Below, in pieces: positions 23,034 to 31,172 of a DNA stretch of 32,703 nucleotides. Source of the stretch: J014 sp964486055 (GTDB lineage: Bacteria > Acidobacteriota > Blastocatellia > Pyrinomonadales > Pyrinomonadaceae); NCBI GenBank assembly GCA_964486055.1, contig CAZALE010000013.1, positions 1 through 32,703 on the forward strand, given 5' to 3'. A model generated the notes under the pieces. That model ran no database searches. It saw only the letters and a list, made by a program, of their open reading frames with translations, and had not been told where the DNA came from. The first letter of the stretch is position 1. The number at the start of each line of letters is the position of its first letter. A program made the position numbers and the translations under genes.

Positions 23034-25316
23034 ATGTCTGACTTGGAAGCATACAAAGATAGATTTAGCGAAAGCGGCAGGAGAGTTTTGGAAAGCGCTC
23101 TAAACGAATCGAAAAGGCGTGATCAAAACTATATTGCTGTCGAACATATTTTGCATGCTCTGGCAAATGAAGAACCAGAGTTGTTTAACGAGACAATGCG
23201 AGATCTTTCCATAGATCCCAGAACGGTCAAGTTGCAGCTAGAAAAGCGTCTGGAGCACTCTCGGTCACATACTGGTAGAGGATACAAAATCGCCCCAGAA
23301 ACCACTGAACTCTTTAGACGTTCTATGGAAAGAGCCCGTTCGCAAGGTCGTCGGGTCATAGATTCTACGGACATTTTTTATGTCCTGACGAATGATGAGA
23401 GCAGCTTGCTCAATGACATTTTGAGTAATCTTGGTGTTCCTGCTCATGAGGTTGCTCAAGCCGCTAGAATGAAATTAAAGAAGAGAGAGCAAGAGTTAGA
23501 AAGAGTAAAACGAAAGTATGAATTGCCATCATATTTAAAACATTTTGGTGTAAGCCTGAATAAACTTGCTCGGCAGGACAAGCTGCCGCCTACAATTGGT
23601 AGAGAAAAAGAAATTCGTCAAGTCATAGAAATTCTATCACACAAGGAACGTTCAAACTCGCCGATGCTGGTCGGTGAGCCTGGCGTCGGGAAGACTGCTG
23701 TCGTAGAAGGTCTAGCACGCTTGATAGAATTAGAACCTGAGAAAGTCCCAGTTTGGTTAAGGAATGCTCATATAGTGCAACTGCAAATGGGTGGTATCGT
23801 TGCTGGTACCATGTTGCGGGGAATGTTTGAAGAAAGAATAAAAGGCATAATCGATGAAGTCAAAGAACGCCCAGAAATCATTCTTTTCATTGATGAAGCC
23901 CATACAATCATAGGTGCAGGGGCAGCAATAGGCGTCTCTTCGGATGCAGCTAACATGTTCAAGTCTGCTCTGGCAAGAGGTGAGCTCAGGATCATCGGTG
24001 CAACGACTCTAACTGAATATAAAGAATACATTGCTGAAGATGAAGCTCTGGCTAGAAGATTTCGCCTTGTAAAGGTAGAAGAACCTAGCATAAATGAAAC
24101 TAGAGAGATATTATTTGGCATTCGTCCCAGGCTTGAGAAAAATTACTCTGTGACTATATCCGATGAAGCTATCAACACAGCTTTAGAGATGGCACCTAGG
24201 TATCTACGGAATTTACATCTGCCTGATAAGGCAATAGGTTGGTTGGATACTGCCTCAGTAAAAGTGCGAATAAACGAGCCGGATTCCATGATAGTTAGAC
24301 CAGAACACATTATAGAAGTGATTTCTCAGGAATCTCGCATTCCTAAAGACATGGTCTACAGAGACACATCCGATCGCTTTGCTCAGATGGAAGAGGCTCT
24401 TAGCAAAAGAGTGATTGGCCAGCAGGAAGCTATCAAGGCAGTCGCGCAACGTTTGAGACTTAACAAAGGTCCACTCAAGGAGAATTTTTACAAACCTGAT
24501 GGAGTTCTGTTATTTCTGGGTCCAACTGGAGTTGGTAAGACTGAATTGGCTAAAGCCGTCGCTGAATTCATGTTCGGTGACGAAAGAAAAATGATCAGAA
24601 TTGATATGTCGGAATATGCAGATGGTACAGTCGGCATCGAGAAATTAATCGGTATGCCCCGGGGGATAGTTGGCTCAGAGCGCGGTGGCATCCTGACCGA
24701 GCAGCTGCGAGAAAATCCCTACACTGTTCTACTCTTGGATGAGATTGAAAAAGCCTCGACTTACTTGATGAACTTGTTCCTACAAGCATTCGACGAAGGT
24801 TGGATAACAGATGGCCGAGGTAAAAAAGTGTACCTCTCGGATGCGATAATTATAATGACTTCTAACCTAGGGTCTGAAAATTTCCGTAAGTTTGAAAAGC
24901 CTCTCGGCTTCGGCAAGAAATCATTGGGTGACATAAAAGCAATTAAAAACGAGGTTTTGAAGGCAGCTGAACAAAGATTCTCACCTGAATTCCTGAATAG
25001 AATTGATGAAATTGTCGTATTCTCACCGCTTACAATGGATGAAGTTAAGGAAATATCCAAGCTGTATCTTGAAAAAATAAAGCAGCAAATGGAGAAACTA
25101 GGCAAACACATCGAGGTTACTGAAGAGGCCCTGAATCTTCTAACTGAAAAAGGCTTTAGCGTTACCTATGGCGCGAGATTCCTGAAGAGACACATAGACG
25201 AAAAGGTAAAGCTGCCAATAACCAATAATTGGAAATCGGCTTCTCATTTCAAGGTTGACGTTGAAAATGGTGAAGTTGTAGTCAAAACTGAGTCAAAAGC
25301 TTACCTATTTAATTGA
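23034..25316 (+). CDS. ClpA/ClpC-type AAA+ unfoldase
   Basis: These ATPases unfold proteins for the ClpP peptidase. The 760-residue protein (from 23034) has a double Clp-N domain (about 5-145); NBD1 with Walker A 'GEPGVGKT' (214-221) and Walker B 'ILFIDEAHT' (283-291); NBD2 with 'GPTGVGKTE' (496-504), Walker B 'VLLLDEIEKA' and sensor 'MTSNLGS'; and a C-terminal D2-small domain with 'GARFLKR'. There is no coiled-coil M domain between the two ATPase domains, which is ClpA-like and unlike ClpB or typical ClpC. A Leu-Gly-Phe (624-626) in NBD2 lies where the ClpP-docking IGL/IGF loop is expected, so ClpP interaction is likely. The gene is monocistronic, with a candidate promoter upstream and a hairpin terminator directly after. 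clpA or clpC is a matter of naming. Confidence 0.9.
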   Translation: MSDLEAYKDRFSESGRRVLESALNESKRRDQNYIAVEHILHALANEEPELFNETMRDLSIDPRTVKLQLEKRLEHSRSHTGRGYKIAPETTELFRRSMERARSQGRRVIDSTDIFYVLTNDESSLLNDILSNLGVPAHEVAQAARMKLKKREQELERVKRKYELPSYLKHFGVSLNKLARQDKLPPTIGREKEIRQVIEILSHKERSNSPMLVGEPGVGKTAVVEGLARLIELEPEKVPVWLRNAHIVQLQMGGIVAGTMLRGMFEERIKGIIDEVKERPEIILFIDEAHTIIGAGAAIGVSSDAANMFKSALARGELRIIGATTLTEYKEYIAEDEALARRFRLVKVEEPSINETREILFGIRPRLEKNYSVTISDEAINTALEMAPRYLRNLHLPDKAIGWLDTASVKVRINEPDSMIVRPEHIIEVISQESRIPKDMVYRDTSDRFAQMEEALSKRVIGQQEAIKAVAQRLRLNKGPLKENFYKPDGVLLFLGPTGVGKTELAKAVAEFMFGDERKMIRIDMSEYADGTVGIEKLIGMPRGIVGSERGGILTEQLRENPYTVLLLDEIEKASTYLMNLFLQAFDEGWITDGRGKKVYLSDAIIIMTSNLGSENFRKFEKPLGFGKKSLGDIKAIKNEVLKAAEQRFSPEFLNRIDEIVVFSPLTMDEVKEISKLYLEKIKQQMEKLGKHIEVTEEALNLLTEKGFSVTYGARFLKRHIDEKVKLPITNNWKSASHFKVDVENGEVVVKTESKAYLFN

Positions 25317-25341
25317 TTCATGAATCATACTTTAAAAATAC

Positions 25342-25370
25342 AAGAAGCCGTCTAGATAAGGCGGCTTCTT
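25342..25370 (+). terminator. Intrinsic terminator-like hairpin after the Clp gene
   Basis: AAGAAGCCG (25342-25350) pairs perfectly with CGGCTTCTT (25362-25370) around an 11-base loop, 25 bases after the stop. The following TGCTTCT is only partly T-rich, and the A-rich upstream arm could serve the convergent E1 genes as well. Confidence 0.6.
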
Positions 25371-25459
25371 TGCTTCTCGTAATGTTGAAAAGCTAACACT
25401 CCGCGGCTGAGAGAATAAATCACGAAAGTCAAACCCTTTGTTCTGTATTACAATTGCTT

Positions 25460-25473
25460 CTTTGTAAACAAAG
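25460..25473. repeat. Short palindrome CTTTGT-AA-ACAAAG between convergent genes
   Basis: Two 6-base arms with a 2-base centre in the 269-base gap between the Clp gene and E1 beta. It is too short to interpret; no ORF or RNA gene is visible in the rest of this gap. Confidence 0.3.
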
Positions 25474-25585
25474 TCATCAATGAATCGAAGTTTACTGATT
25501 GCGTTGAAATTCTGCTCAAAGATCTATCTCAAGTCATAAGTCCAAGAAGCATTATAAACACGAGTAAAAGGTCATTATGTGACAA

Positions 25586-26572
25586 TCAATACATAGCCAA
25601 CTTCCTGCATGCCTCGACTATTTCGCTAACACTAGGTAGATGATAATCCTCCAACTGAGGAGCAAAGGGAACAGGAGTATCGATGGCCCCAATCCTTATG
25701 ATCGGCCCATCGAGCCATTCAAATCCCTCCTCAGCGATTATCGCAGTTATTTCCCCTCCAATGCCGCCAGTTATACTCGCTTCGTGAAGTATGATTACTT
25801 TGTTAGTCTTGCGCACAGTTTCCAATATTGCCTGCTTATCTAATGGCGCGAGAGTTCTTAAGTCTATCACTTCAATACTTAAACCATCTTCTTTTTCTAA
25901 TACCTCAGCTGCGTCCAGAGCATTCAAAACCTGAGCGCCAAACGATATTATTGAAATGTCCTTACCCTCTCTAGCGACTCTGGCCTTTCCTATGGGAACT
26001 ATATAATCCTCATCAGGTATCTCCTGCTTTATCCTGGGTAATCTATAAAGTTTCTTATGTTCAAAGAACAAGACCGGATCAGGATCGCGAATAGCAGCTT
26101 TAATCAAGCCTTTAGCGTCGTATGGCGTTGATGGCTCAACCATCTTTAATCCAGCGGTATTCAGAAAAAAGCTTTCAGCATTCAGCGAATGAAATGGACC
26201 AGAGCGAACTCCGGCACCGCAAGGACCTCGAAAAACGGCCGAGATGCTACCGCAACCACGATAGCGCGACTTTGCAGCATAGTTAGTCAACATGTCAAAA
26301 CCGCACGAGATAAAGTCAATGAACTGAAACTCCGCCACGGGCTTCATGCCCATCAAAGCAGCACCACAGGCAGCGCCAACTATAGCAGATTCGCTGATTG
26401 GCGTGTCGATAACTCTCTCTGAGCCAAATTCTTCGATAAAGCCTTCAGTGAGTTTAAAAGCTCCGCCGTATTCTCCTATGTCTTCACCCATGAGAAATAC
26501 GGTTTCATCTCTTTTCATTTCTTCCCAAATGCCTTGTCTTATGGCTTCTATCAAAGTTACCTCTCGTCCCAT
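25586..26572 (-). CDS. 2-Oxoacid dehydrogenase E1 component, beta subunit
   Basis: The beta subunit of the thiamine-diphosphate-dependent E1 (pyruvate or branched-chain 2-oxoacid dehydrogenase), which decarboxylates the 2-oxoacid and acylates the E2 lipoyl domain. From the ATG at 26572 it has 328 residues, the usual length, with 'LMGEDIGEYGGAFKLTEG', 'DTPISESAIVGAACGAALMG' containing the conserved Glu that contacts the TPP aminopyrimidine region, 'GVRSGPFHS', and a C-terminal transketolase domain with 'VIDLRTLAPLD' and 'HEASITGGIGGEI'. The frame opens further upstream to 26635, but that part overlaps E1 alpha and does not resemble the family; the ATG at 26572 is 10 bases after the E1 alpha stop. 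E2 and E3 genes are not in the window. The sequence is closer in feel to branched-chain/acetoin-type two-subunit E1 than to the single-chain AceE. Confidence 0.92.
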   Translation of the reverse strand: MGREVTLIEAIRQGIWEEMKRDETVFLMGEDIGEYGGAFKLTEGFIEEFGSERVIDTPISESAIVGAACGAALMGMKPVAEFQFIDFISCGFDMLTNYAAKSRYRGCGSISAVFRGPCGAGVRSGPFHSLNAESFFLNTAGLKMVEPSTPYDAKGLIKAAIRDPDPVLFFEHKKLYRLPRIKQEIPDEDYIVPIGKARVAREGKDISIISFGAQVLNALDAAEVLEKEDGLSIEVIDLRTLAPLDKQAILETVRKTNKVIILHEASITGGIGGEITAIIAEEGFEWLDGPIIRIGAIDTPVPFAPQLEDYHLPSVSEIVEACRKLAMY

Positions 26573-26582
26573 AAAATCAAGA

Positions 26583-27647
26583 TTATTTTTCCAGATATTT
26601 TTTCTTAAAAGCGGGTGGCACGATGGAATTATCAAAGACCTCGTAAGCCGCCGTTATAGGATCAGGTGGATCAGCTGACTCAGCAATGGCGAGCTCTGCC
26701 TCTAAATAATCAGAGACTTCCAGCTCGATCGCTTGAAGTTCTTTCTCCGTAACTAATTTCTCCTCGGTAAGAAAGAGCTCAAATCTCCTTATTGGATCAT
26801 TATGCTCAGCCCACCATTCAATCTCCCCCGGCGGAACATAACTCTGGTTATCATGCTCAGCATGTCCTTTGCGTCTATAGGTCAAAGCCTCGATCAAAAC
26901 TGTTCCATTACCAGATCGTGCATAGCTGACGGCTGTTTTCATTGTCTCATAGCATGCTATGACGTCATTACCGTCAACTTGTAAACCCAAGATTCCGTAG
27001 CCTATTGCTTTGTCTACGAAATTTTTAGCCGCACATTGCTTATGAGTTGGCGTAGAGTAAGCGTAGCCGTTATTTTCTACCACTACGATTAGGGGTAATC
27101 TCTGCACAGCTGCAAAATTTATCCCTTCATGAAAAGCTCCCGTCGAAGTAGCTCCTTCACCCAGATAAGCTACAGCCACCCTGTCTTCTTTTCTCATTCT
27201 TGAAGCTAGCAATACTCCAGCCATTACAGAAACCATGTCACCTAAGTGTGATATAGGTCCGATAAATCCTTTATCTAGATCAGCAAAATGAAATTGTAAG
27301 TCTGTAGCACGATTCGGTGATGTAGAGCGACCAAGATAAGAAGCAAAAATATGACGCGGTAAAATTCCCTTGACAAAACAAGCTCCTATATCTCTTATTA
27401 ATGGGGCTATGAAATCTTGCGGTTCCAGGGCGTAGGCTGTGCCTACGGCGGTAGCCTCTTGGCCCAACGAACTAAAAACTCCACCGGTTATCTTTGCTTG
27501 CCGCTTTAGTCTGACGGTGATCTCGTCAAACATCCGCGTCATCTTCAGGAATCTATAAATCCGTAATAACTCCTCTTTACTGAGCGACGTGTCCTTTTTA
27601 CAGGAAAGCGGTTTATCTGGAATTTCAAATTGTCTCTTAGCTTGCAT
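26583..27647 (-). CDS. 2-Oxoacid dehydrogenase E1 component, alpha subunit
   Basis: This is the TPP-binding partner of the beta subunit encoded just downstream. The 354 residues include the thiamine-diphosphate motif running from 'GEGATSTGAFHEG' (163-175) to 'ENNGYAYSTP' (191-200), the 'SSLGQEATAVG' segment (59-69), and the phosphorylation-loop-equivalent 'TYRRKGHAEHDNQSY'. Length fits the E1 alpha family. The 'GQEA' and 'GHLGD'-like ('SHLGDMVSV') features suit pyruvate or branched-chain 2-oxoacid enzymes; the substrate cannot be fixed. The start overlaps the end of the small membrane-protein gene by 11 bases, with a weak GAGAA upstream. TPP need links it loosely to thiD/thiE, but they are distant and in another transcript. 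Confidence 0.93.
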   Translation of the reverse strand: MQAKRQFEIPDKPLSCKKDTSLSKEELLRIYRFLKMTRMFDEITVRLKRQAKITGGVFSSLGQEATAVGTAYALEPQDFIAPLIRDIGACFVKGILPRHIFASYLGRSTSPNRATDLQFHFADLDKGFIGPISHLGDMVSVMAGVLLASRMRKEDRVAVAYLGEGATSTGAFHEGINFAAVQRLPLIVVVENNGYAYSTPTHKQCAAKNFVDKAIGYGILGLQVDGNDVIACYETMKTAVSYARSGNGTVLIEALTYRRKGHAEHDNQSYVPPGEIEWWAEHNDPIRRFELFLTEEKLVTEKELQAIELEVSDYLEAELAIAESADPPDPITAAYEVFDNSIVPPAFKKKYLEK

Positions 27648-27888
27648 TTTTATTTCTCAAAAAGCCTTTCCCGATTCCGTATAAACTTACAATCATCCAA
27701 AAAAATTCTACGACGAAAGCTGAGAAATTAAAATCAAAGTAAAGCGAAAAGATTATTAGAGCCGCCCCCAATGCATTCAGTAGCGAATACAATAAACTTT
27801 CACTTCTGATTTTCTCCAACTGCAAGAGTGCATATGTGGATATGATCGTGATTACACCCATCATCCCTATAAAATCGAACCATCTCAT
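27637..27888 (-). CDS. CBU_0592-like small membrane protein
   Basis: The product of 83 residues has three hydrophobic helices (about 5-22, 34-50 and 54-73) and the 'FDFIGMMGVITIISTYALLQ' opening plus 'LNALGAALIIFSLYFDFN' centre that I associate with the CBU_0592 family of small membrane proteins of unknown role. The frame can also start at a TTG (27906) six codons earlier; the ATG at 27888 matches family N-termini better, though neither has a clear ribosome binding site. Its end overlaps E1 alpha by 11 bases, so it heads that operon. Family function is unknown. Confidence 0.65.
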   Translation of the reverse strand: MRWFDFIGMMGVITIISTYALLQLEKIRSESLLYSLLNALGAALIIFSLYFDFNFSAFVVEFFWMIVSLYGIGKGFLRNKNAS

Positions 27889-27956
27889 TCTTAGAAATTT
27901 GAACAAAAAAAGTGATCAAAGTAAAATCAGTGTGTTTTGCTTAGGAGCGTTAAATT

Positions 27957-29507
27957 ATGTTTTCAATGAAAATACCTAAAATGATTTTGCGACAAATATA
28001 CACATTCAATAGCTTGAAGAATGTAGTAAATGGAGTCCAATTTGCAATTAAGAACAGGTTGACCGACGTCGAATTCATGGAAGTTATCTCGATAAAAATA
28101 AATGGGAAAGAAATTCCCAAAGAGCAAATTACTCTTGATTGGGGTGATGGAAAAATCATAACTGCTAATCAGATCAATGAACAGAGCCCAATTTCTTTTC
28201 CTCTTAGACAGGTAGTCTTAGTAATATGCCAAACTGAAAATCTTCCACATGGCAAGCATAAACTCGAGATAGCATTCAGAGTAAAAGACTACGGAGTTTT
28301 GGAATTTGACGTAGAAGATGCGATAGCTGAAGTGCCTAGCCTGGAGCTGAAAGTGCCTCGCGATGCTACCGATGATTACTCTGAAGCTGCTATCAAGGCA
28401 AGACAGCAATTTGTTGAAACTTTCACTGGAGTAAAACTGCAGCATATCGTCAACTACTCATTTGATCCACATATAACAAAAGGAAATATCGAAAATTTCA
28501 CTGGCGTAGCCCAGATTCCCATAGGCTTTGCTGGTCCGATAAAAGTGAATGGTGAATTTGCACAGGGCGAGTTTTTAGTACCATTGGCTACCACGGAGGG
28601 TACTCTCGTCGCTTCATATAATCGCGGTATAAAAGTTCTTAATCTATCAGGTGGAGTAAAAACAACTGTAGTAGCAGACGCTATGCAAAGAGCACCAGTA
28701 TTTGTTTTTGATGATGCCCGCGCCGGTAGAAAATTTGTCTCATGGGTTTGGGATAATATAGATAAAATTCGTGAGGAAGCAGAGGCCACCTCGAGCGTCG
28801 CCAAACTCAAGGATATAGAGGCATATACTGCTAATAAATTCGTCTATCTTCGCTTTAACTACAGAACAGGCGATGCAGCTGGTCAAAACATGGTTGGACG
28901 TGCAACCTTCGCAGCCTGCAGTTGGATTTTAGATAATTACGAGGGCATAAGACATTTCTATCTCGAATCAAATTTTGCCACAGATAAAAAGGCATCTCAG
29001 GTAAACATAATGCGCACAAGAGGCAAGAGGGTTACTGCAGAAGCAGTTATTCCACGACAGATTCTGATTGAACATATGCGCGTCGAACCAGAATCTCTCA
29101 CCTATCATTGGGGAGTTGCAAACGTTGGTACCTTTCTGTCTGGTGCAAATAATAATGGCTGTCATTCTGCCAATGCAGTAACAGCAATGTTTATAGCTAC
29201 TGGGCAAGATGTCGCAAATGTAGCTGAATCCTCTGCAGGTGTAGTTTATGCAGAGTTGACGCCTGAAAAAGATCTATATATTTCGTTGACGATCCCATCA
29301 TTAATAGTAGCAACGTATGGAGGTGGAACAGGTTTAGCTACTCAACGTGAATGCTTGGAAATAATGGGTTGCTACGGAAAAGGAAAAGTCAATAAACTCG
29401 CAGAAATAATAACTGCTGTAGCTTTAGCCGGAGAGATTTCGCTTGCCTCCGCCATTTCATCGAGTGATTGGGTATCTAGCCATGAAAAATACGGTAGAAA
29501 TAGATGA
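27957..29507 (+). CDS. Hydroxymethylglutaryl-CoA reductase with an extra N-terminal beta-rich domain
   Basis: HMG-CoA reductase makes mevalonate from HMG-CoA. The catalytic part (about 140-516) has 'ENFTGVAQIPIGFAGPI', Glu 214 in 'TTEGTLVASYNRG', 'GDAAGQNM' (305-312, the family's DAMGMNM site), 'ATDKKASQVN' supplying the catalytic Lys (344/345), Asp 418 in 'GQDVAN', 'YGGGTGLATQ' and His 509 in 'SSHEKYGRN'. All four catalytic residues are present. Residues about 15-130 form a separate beta-rich region ('IKINGKEIPKEQI', 'LPHGKHKLEIAF') that is not part of known HMGR domains and resembles in pattern the DUF6379/C-glycoside deglycosidase beta-subunit fold. AGGAG is 9 bases before the ATG. No other mevalonate genes are in the window, so whether it serves isoprenoid synthesis is unproven. 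Confidence 0.93.
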   Translation: MFSMKIPKMILRQIYTFNSLKNVVNGVQFAIKNRLTDVEFMEVISIKINGKEIPKEQITLDWGDGKIITANQINEQSPISFPLRQVVLVICQTENLPHGKHKLEIAFRVKDYGVLEFDVEDAIAEVPSLELKVPRDATDDYSEAAIKARQQFVETFTGVKLQHIVNYSFDPHITKGNIENFTGVAQIPIGFAGPIKVNGEFAQGEFLVPLATTEGTLVASYNRGIKVLNLSGGVKTTVVADAMQRAPVFVFDDARAGRKFVSWVWDNIDKIREEAEATSSVAKLKDIEAYTANKFVYLRFNYRTGDAAGQNMVGRATFAACSWILDNYEGIRHFYLESNFATDKKASQVNIMRTRGKRVTAEAVIPRQILIEHMRVEPESLTYHWGVANVGTFLSGANNNGCHSANAVTAMFIATGQDVANVAESSAGVVYAELTPEKDLYISLTIPSLIVATYGGGTGLATQRECLEIMGCYGKGKVNKLAEIITAVALAGEISLASAISSSDWVSSHEKYGRNR

Positions 29508-29580
29508 TTAGCGAACTTAAAAACTATGGCAATTGAAACAAAACTCTGATATACTTCCTCAAGAAAAATCTTGCTATTTT

Positions 29581-29587
29581 AAGGAGG
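29581..29587 (+). promoter_or_regulatory. Strong ribosome binding site AAGGAGG deciding the SPFH start
   Basis: AAGGAGG is followed by 8 bases and the ATG at 29596. It rules out the in-frame ATG at 29533, which would translate through the site. Confidence 0.75.
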
Positions 29588-29595
29588 TAGATCAA

Positions 29596-30660
29596 ATGTC
29601 GTCTTTGTACATTTTACAGATAGAAGGGGTAGGTTGCGGGTTTCTTCTCTTCTTGTTCCTTGGATTCGCCTTACTAATAATAGCTTCGAAAACTATTAAA
29701 ATTGTTCCTCAATCAACTGTGATGTTGATTGAAAGATTAGGCAAATTCAATAGAGTCGCCCAGAGCGGATTAAACGTAATAATTCCTTTTCTCGATAGCC
29801 CTAGAAGAATTTATTGGTCTGGCCATCCGGCTGCACTAACTCAAATTGATCTGAGAGAGCAATACATTGATTTACCTCCTCAACCAGTTATAACGCGAGA
29901 TAATGTAACCGTAAAAGTTGACTCAGTTGTCTATTGGCAAATAACCGATCCGGTAAAAGCAGTATACGAGGTGGCTGATTTAGTTGGAGGCATCATTCAA
30001 CTCACCATCACCGGTATGAGAGCAGTAATGGGTGAAATGGACTTAGACCATACTCTCTCGAGTCGAGAACAAATAAACTCTAAACTGCGTCTGATCCTCG
30101 ATGAAGCTACTGATAAATGGGGAGTAAAAGTCACCAGAGTAGATATTAAAAACATAACCCCTCCAGAGGATGTCCGAGTAACTATGGAAAAACAAATGAC
30201 GGCTGAAAGAAATCGCCGAGCAATGATTCTACAAGCCGAAGGTGAAAAACAAGCTGCAATTACACGTGCCGAAGGTGAAAAGCAAGCTGCAATCACTCGT
30301 GCTGAAGGTGAAAAACAATCTGCCATACTTCAAGCAGAGGGTGCCGCACAATCCCGTTTGAGAATAGCTACAGCAGAGGCACAAGCAATAGCTCAAATTG
30401 CTCAGGCCATCGGCTCCCCAGAGGCAACTGTTCAGTACCTAACTACAGTACGTTACATAGATTCCCTACGTGACATGGCTAAAGCTGGCAATTCTAAAGT
30501 AGTGTTCATGCCAGTCGAGACATCTACCATGCTCTCCTCAGTAGGTGCAATAAAAGAAATATTCTCCGAGACCTTCGAAAAAAATGTAGATAGAAATCCA
30601 ACAAATCCAACACTACCTATAGCCAGCGAAAAACCTCGACTACCAAATGAGTCCAAATAA
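29596..30660 (+). CDS. SPFH/band-7 (stomatin-like) membrane protein
   Basis: Stomatin-like proteins oligomerise on the membrane and organise lipid domains or membrane proteases. From the ATG at 29596 the 354-residue protein has one N-terminal membrane helix (about 11-30), the band-7 domain (about 33-205) with 'VPQSTVMLIERLGKF', 'QSGLNVIIPFLDS' and 'DITPPEDV'-like 'NITPPEDVRVTMEKQMTAER', then a coiled-coil-forming region with three 11-residue 'AEGEKQAAITR'-type repeats, and a conserved 'AQAIGSPEATVQYLTTVRYI'. This follows bacterial QmcA/stomatin order. The usual NfeD partner gene is not adjacent. It follows the HMGR gene by 88 bases on the same strand. A possible 52-codon ORF starts directly after its stop. 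Confidence 0.92.
   Translation: MSSLYILQIEGVGCGFLLFLFLGFALLIIASKTIKIVPQSTVMLIERLGKFNRVAQSGLNVIIPFLDSPRRIYWSGHPAALTQIDLREQYIDLPPQPVITRDNVTVKVDSVVYWQITDPVKAVYEVADLVGGIIQLTITGMRAVMGEMDLDHTLSSREQINSKLRLILDEATDKWGVKVTRVDIKNITPPEDVRVTMEKQMTAERNRRAMILQAEGEKQAAITRAEGEKQAAITRAEGEKQSAILQAEGAAQSRLRIATAEAQAIAQIAQAIGSPEATVQYLTTVRYIDSLRDMAKAGNSKVVFMPVETSTMLSSVGAIKEIFSETFEKNVDRNPTNPTLPIASEKPRLPNESK
30235..30333 (+). repeat. Three tandem 33-bp units inside the SPFH gene
   Basis: Units begin at 30235, 30268 and 30301, each encoding an 11-residue 'AEGEKQ(A/S)AI' heptad-like unit. The first two differ at only a few silent positions; the third is more diverged. This looks like recent in-frame duplication extending the coiled coil. 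Confidence 0.85.
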
Positions 30661-30819
30661 GTGATCGAACATTTAAAATTGATTTTTTGGACTTTATCTG
30701 TGCATTTGAAACGGTTACACGAAACACAGGCATTGTTTTCGAAAAAACTTATAGAATCACAAGAAAAGATTAAAAACAAAACAAGTGAAATGAGAGACGA
30801 AGAAGGAAGAAGTATCTGA
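30661..30819 (+). CDS. Possible small ORF (52 residues), coupled to the SPFH stop
   Basis: A GTG directly follows the SPFH stop codon (TAAGTG) and opens a 53-codon frame ending in TGA at 30819. The deduced peptide starts 'MIEHLKLIFWTLSVHLKRLH', with hydrophobic residues spaced as in an amphipathic or membrane-skimming helix, then becomes Lys/Glu-rich. There is no Shine-Dalgarno, so translation would depend on coupling. It resembles nothing I know and may be chance. Confidence 0.25.
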   Translation: MIEHLKLIFWTLSVHLKRLHETQALFSKKLIESQEKIKNKTSEMRDEEGRSI

Positions 30820-31172
30820 GTTGAACTAAAAACTCGCTAAGCTTAAAGTAAAAAACCAAATTAGAAACCTCTTCAGGTAAAAATCCTTCCCACAGTAAAT
30901 ACAAATAGTTTCTAAGCAAAAGCTCAAAAACCAGCGATAAACCTTCTGAAAGAATTTTAAGAATTTCTAAAAAATTTCATCTCTTAACTTTCTTCGGTGA
31001 AATTGTAATTGTCCCCTTTTCTATAAACTTAACCAATACGCCCGCAAAAATTAAAAAATAATTATTTACAATTTTGAAAAAAGATTTAAAATAGTATTAC
31101 CAATTTTTAAACTTCTGAAGAGCTAAGTCTTAATTTTTAATTTCTGAAGAGCTAAATTCCAGGAGGGGGAAA
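30820..31172. other. Long A/T-rich intergenic region upstream of the CSLREA gene
   Basis: About 350 bases without a credible ORF on either strand; runs of A and T dominate. The last 70 bases hold a direct repeat and the ribosome binding site of the CSLREA gene. I see no tRNA or hairpin terminator. The long leader and low G+C suggest a promoter or 5' untranslated region for the surface-protein gene, but I could not pick one promoter with confidence. Confidence 0.4.
31102..31155 (+). repeat. Direct repeat (two copies, 30-bp period) just before the CSLREA ribosome binding site
   Basis: Copy 1 is 31102-31126 and copy 2 is 31132-31155. They share AATTTTTAA and TTCTGAAGAGCTAA and differ by one inserted base and one substitution. 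Copy 2 ends 6 bases before GGAGG (31162-31166), itself 6 bases before the ATG at 31173. It could be a paired protein-binding site or a duplicated leader-RNA element. Confidence 0.75.

Noticed and set aside
30235..30333. Regular 33-bp repeats considered as a CRISPR-like array
   Set aside because: Units are directly adjacent without spacers and are in frame inside the SPFH coding sequence.
30453..30779. Minus-strand open frame of 108 codons at the 3' end of the SPFH gene
   Set aside because: It overlaps well-conserved SPFH coding sequence and the A/T-rich spacer, and shows no family features.
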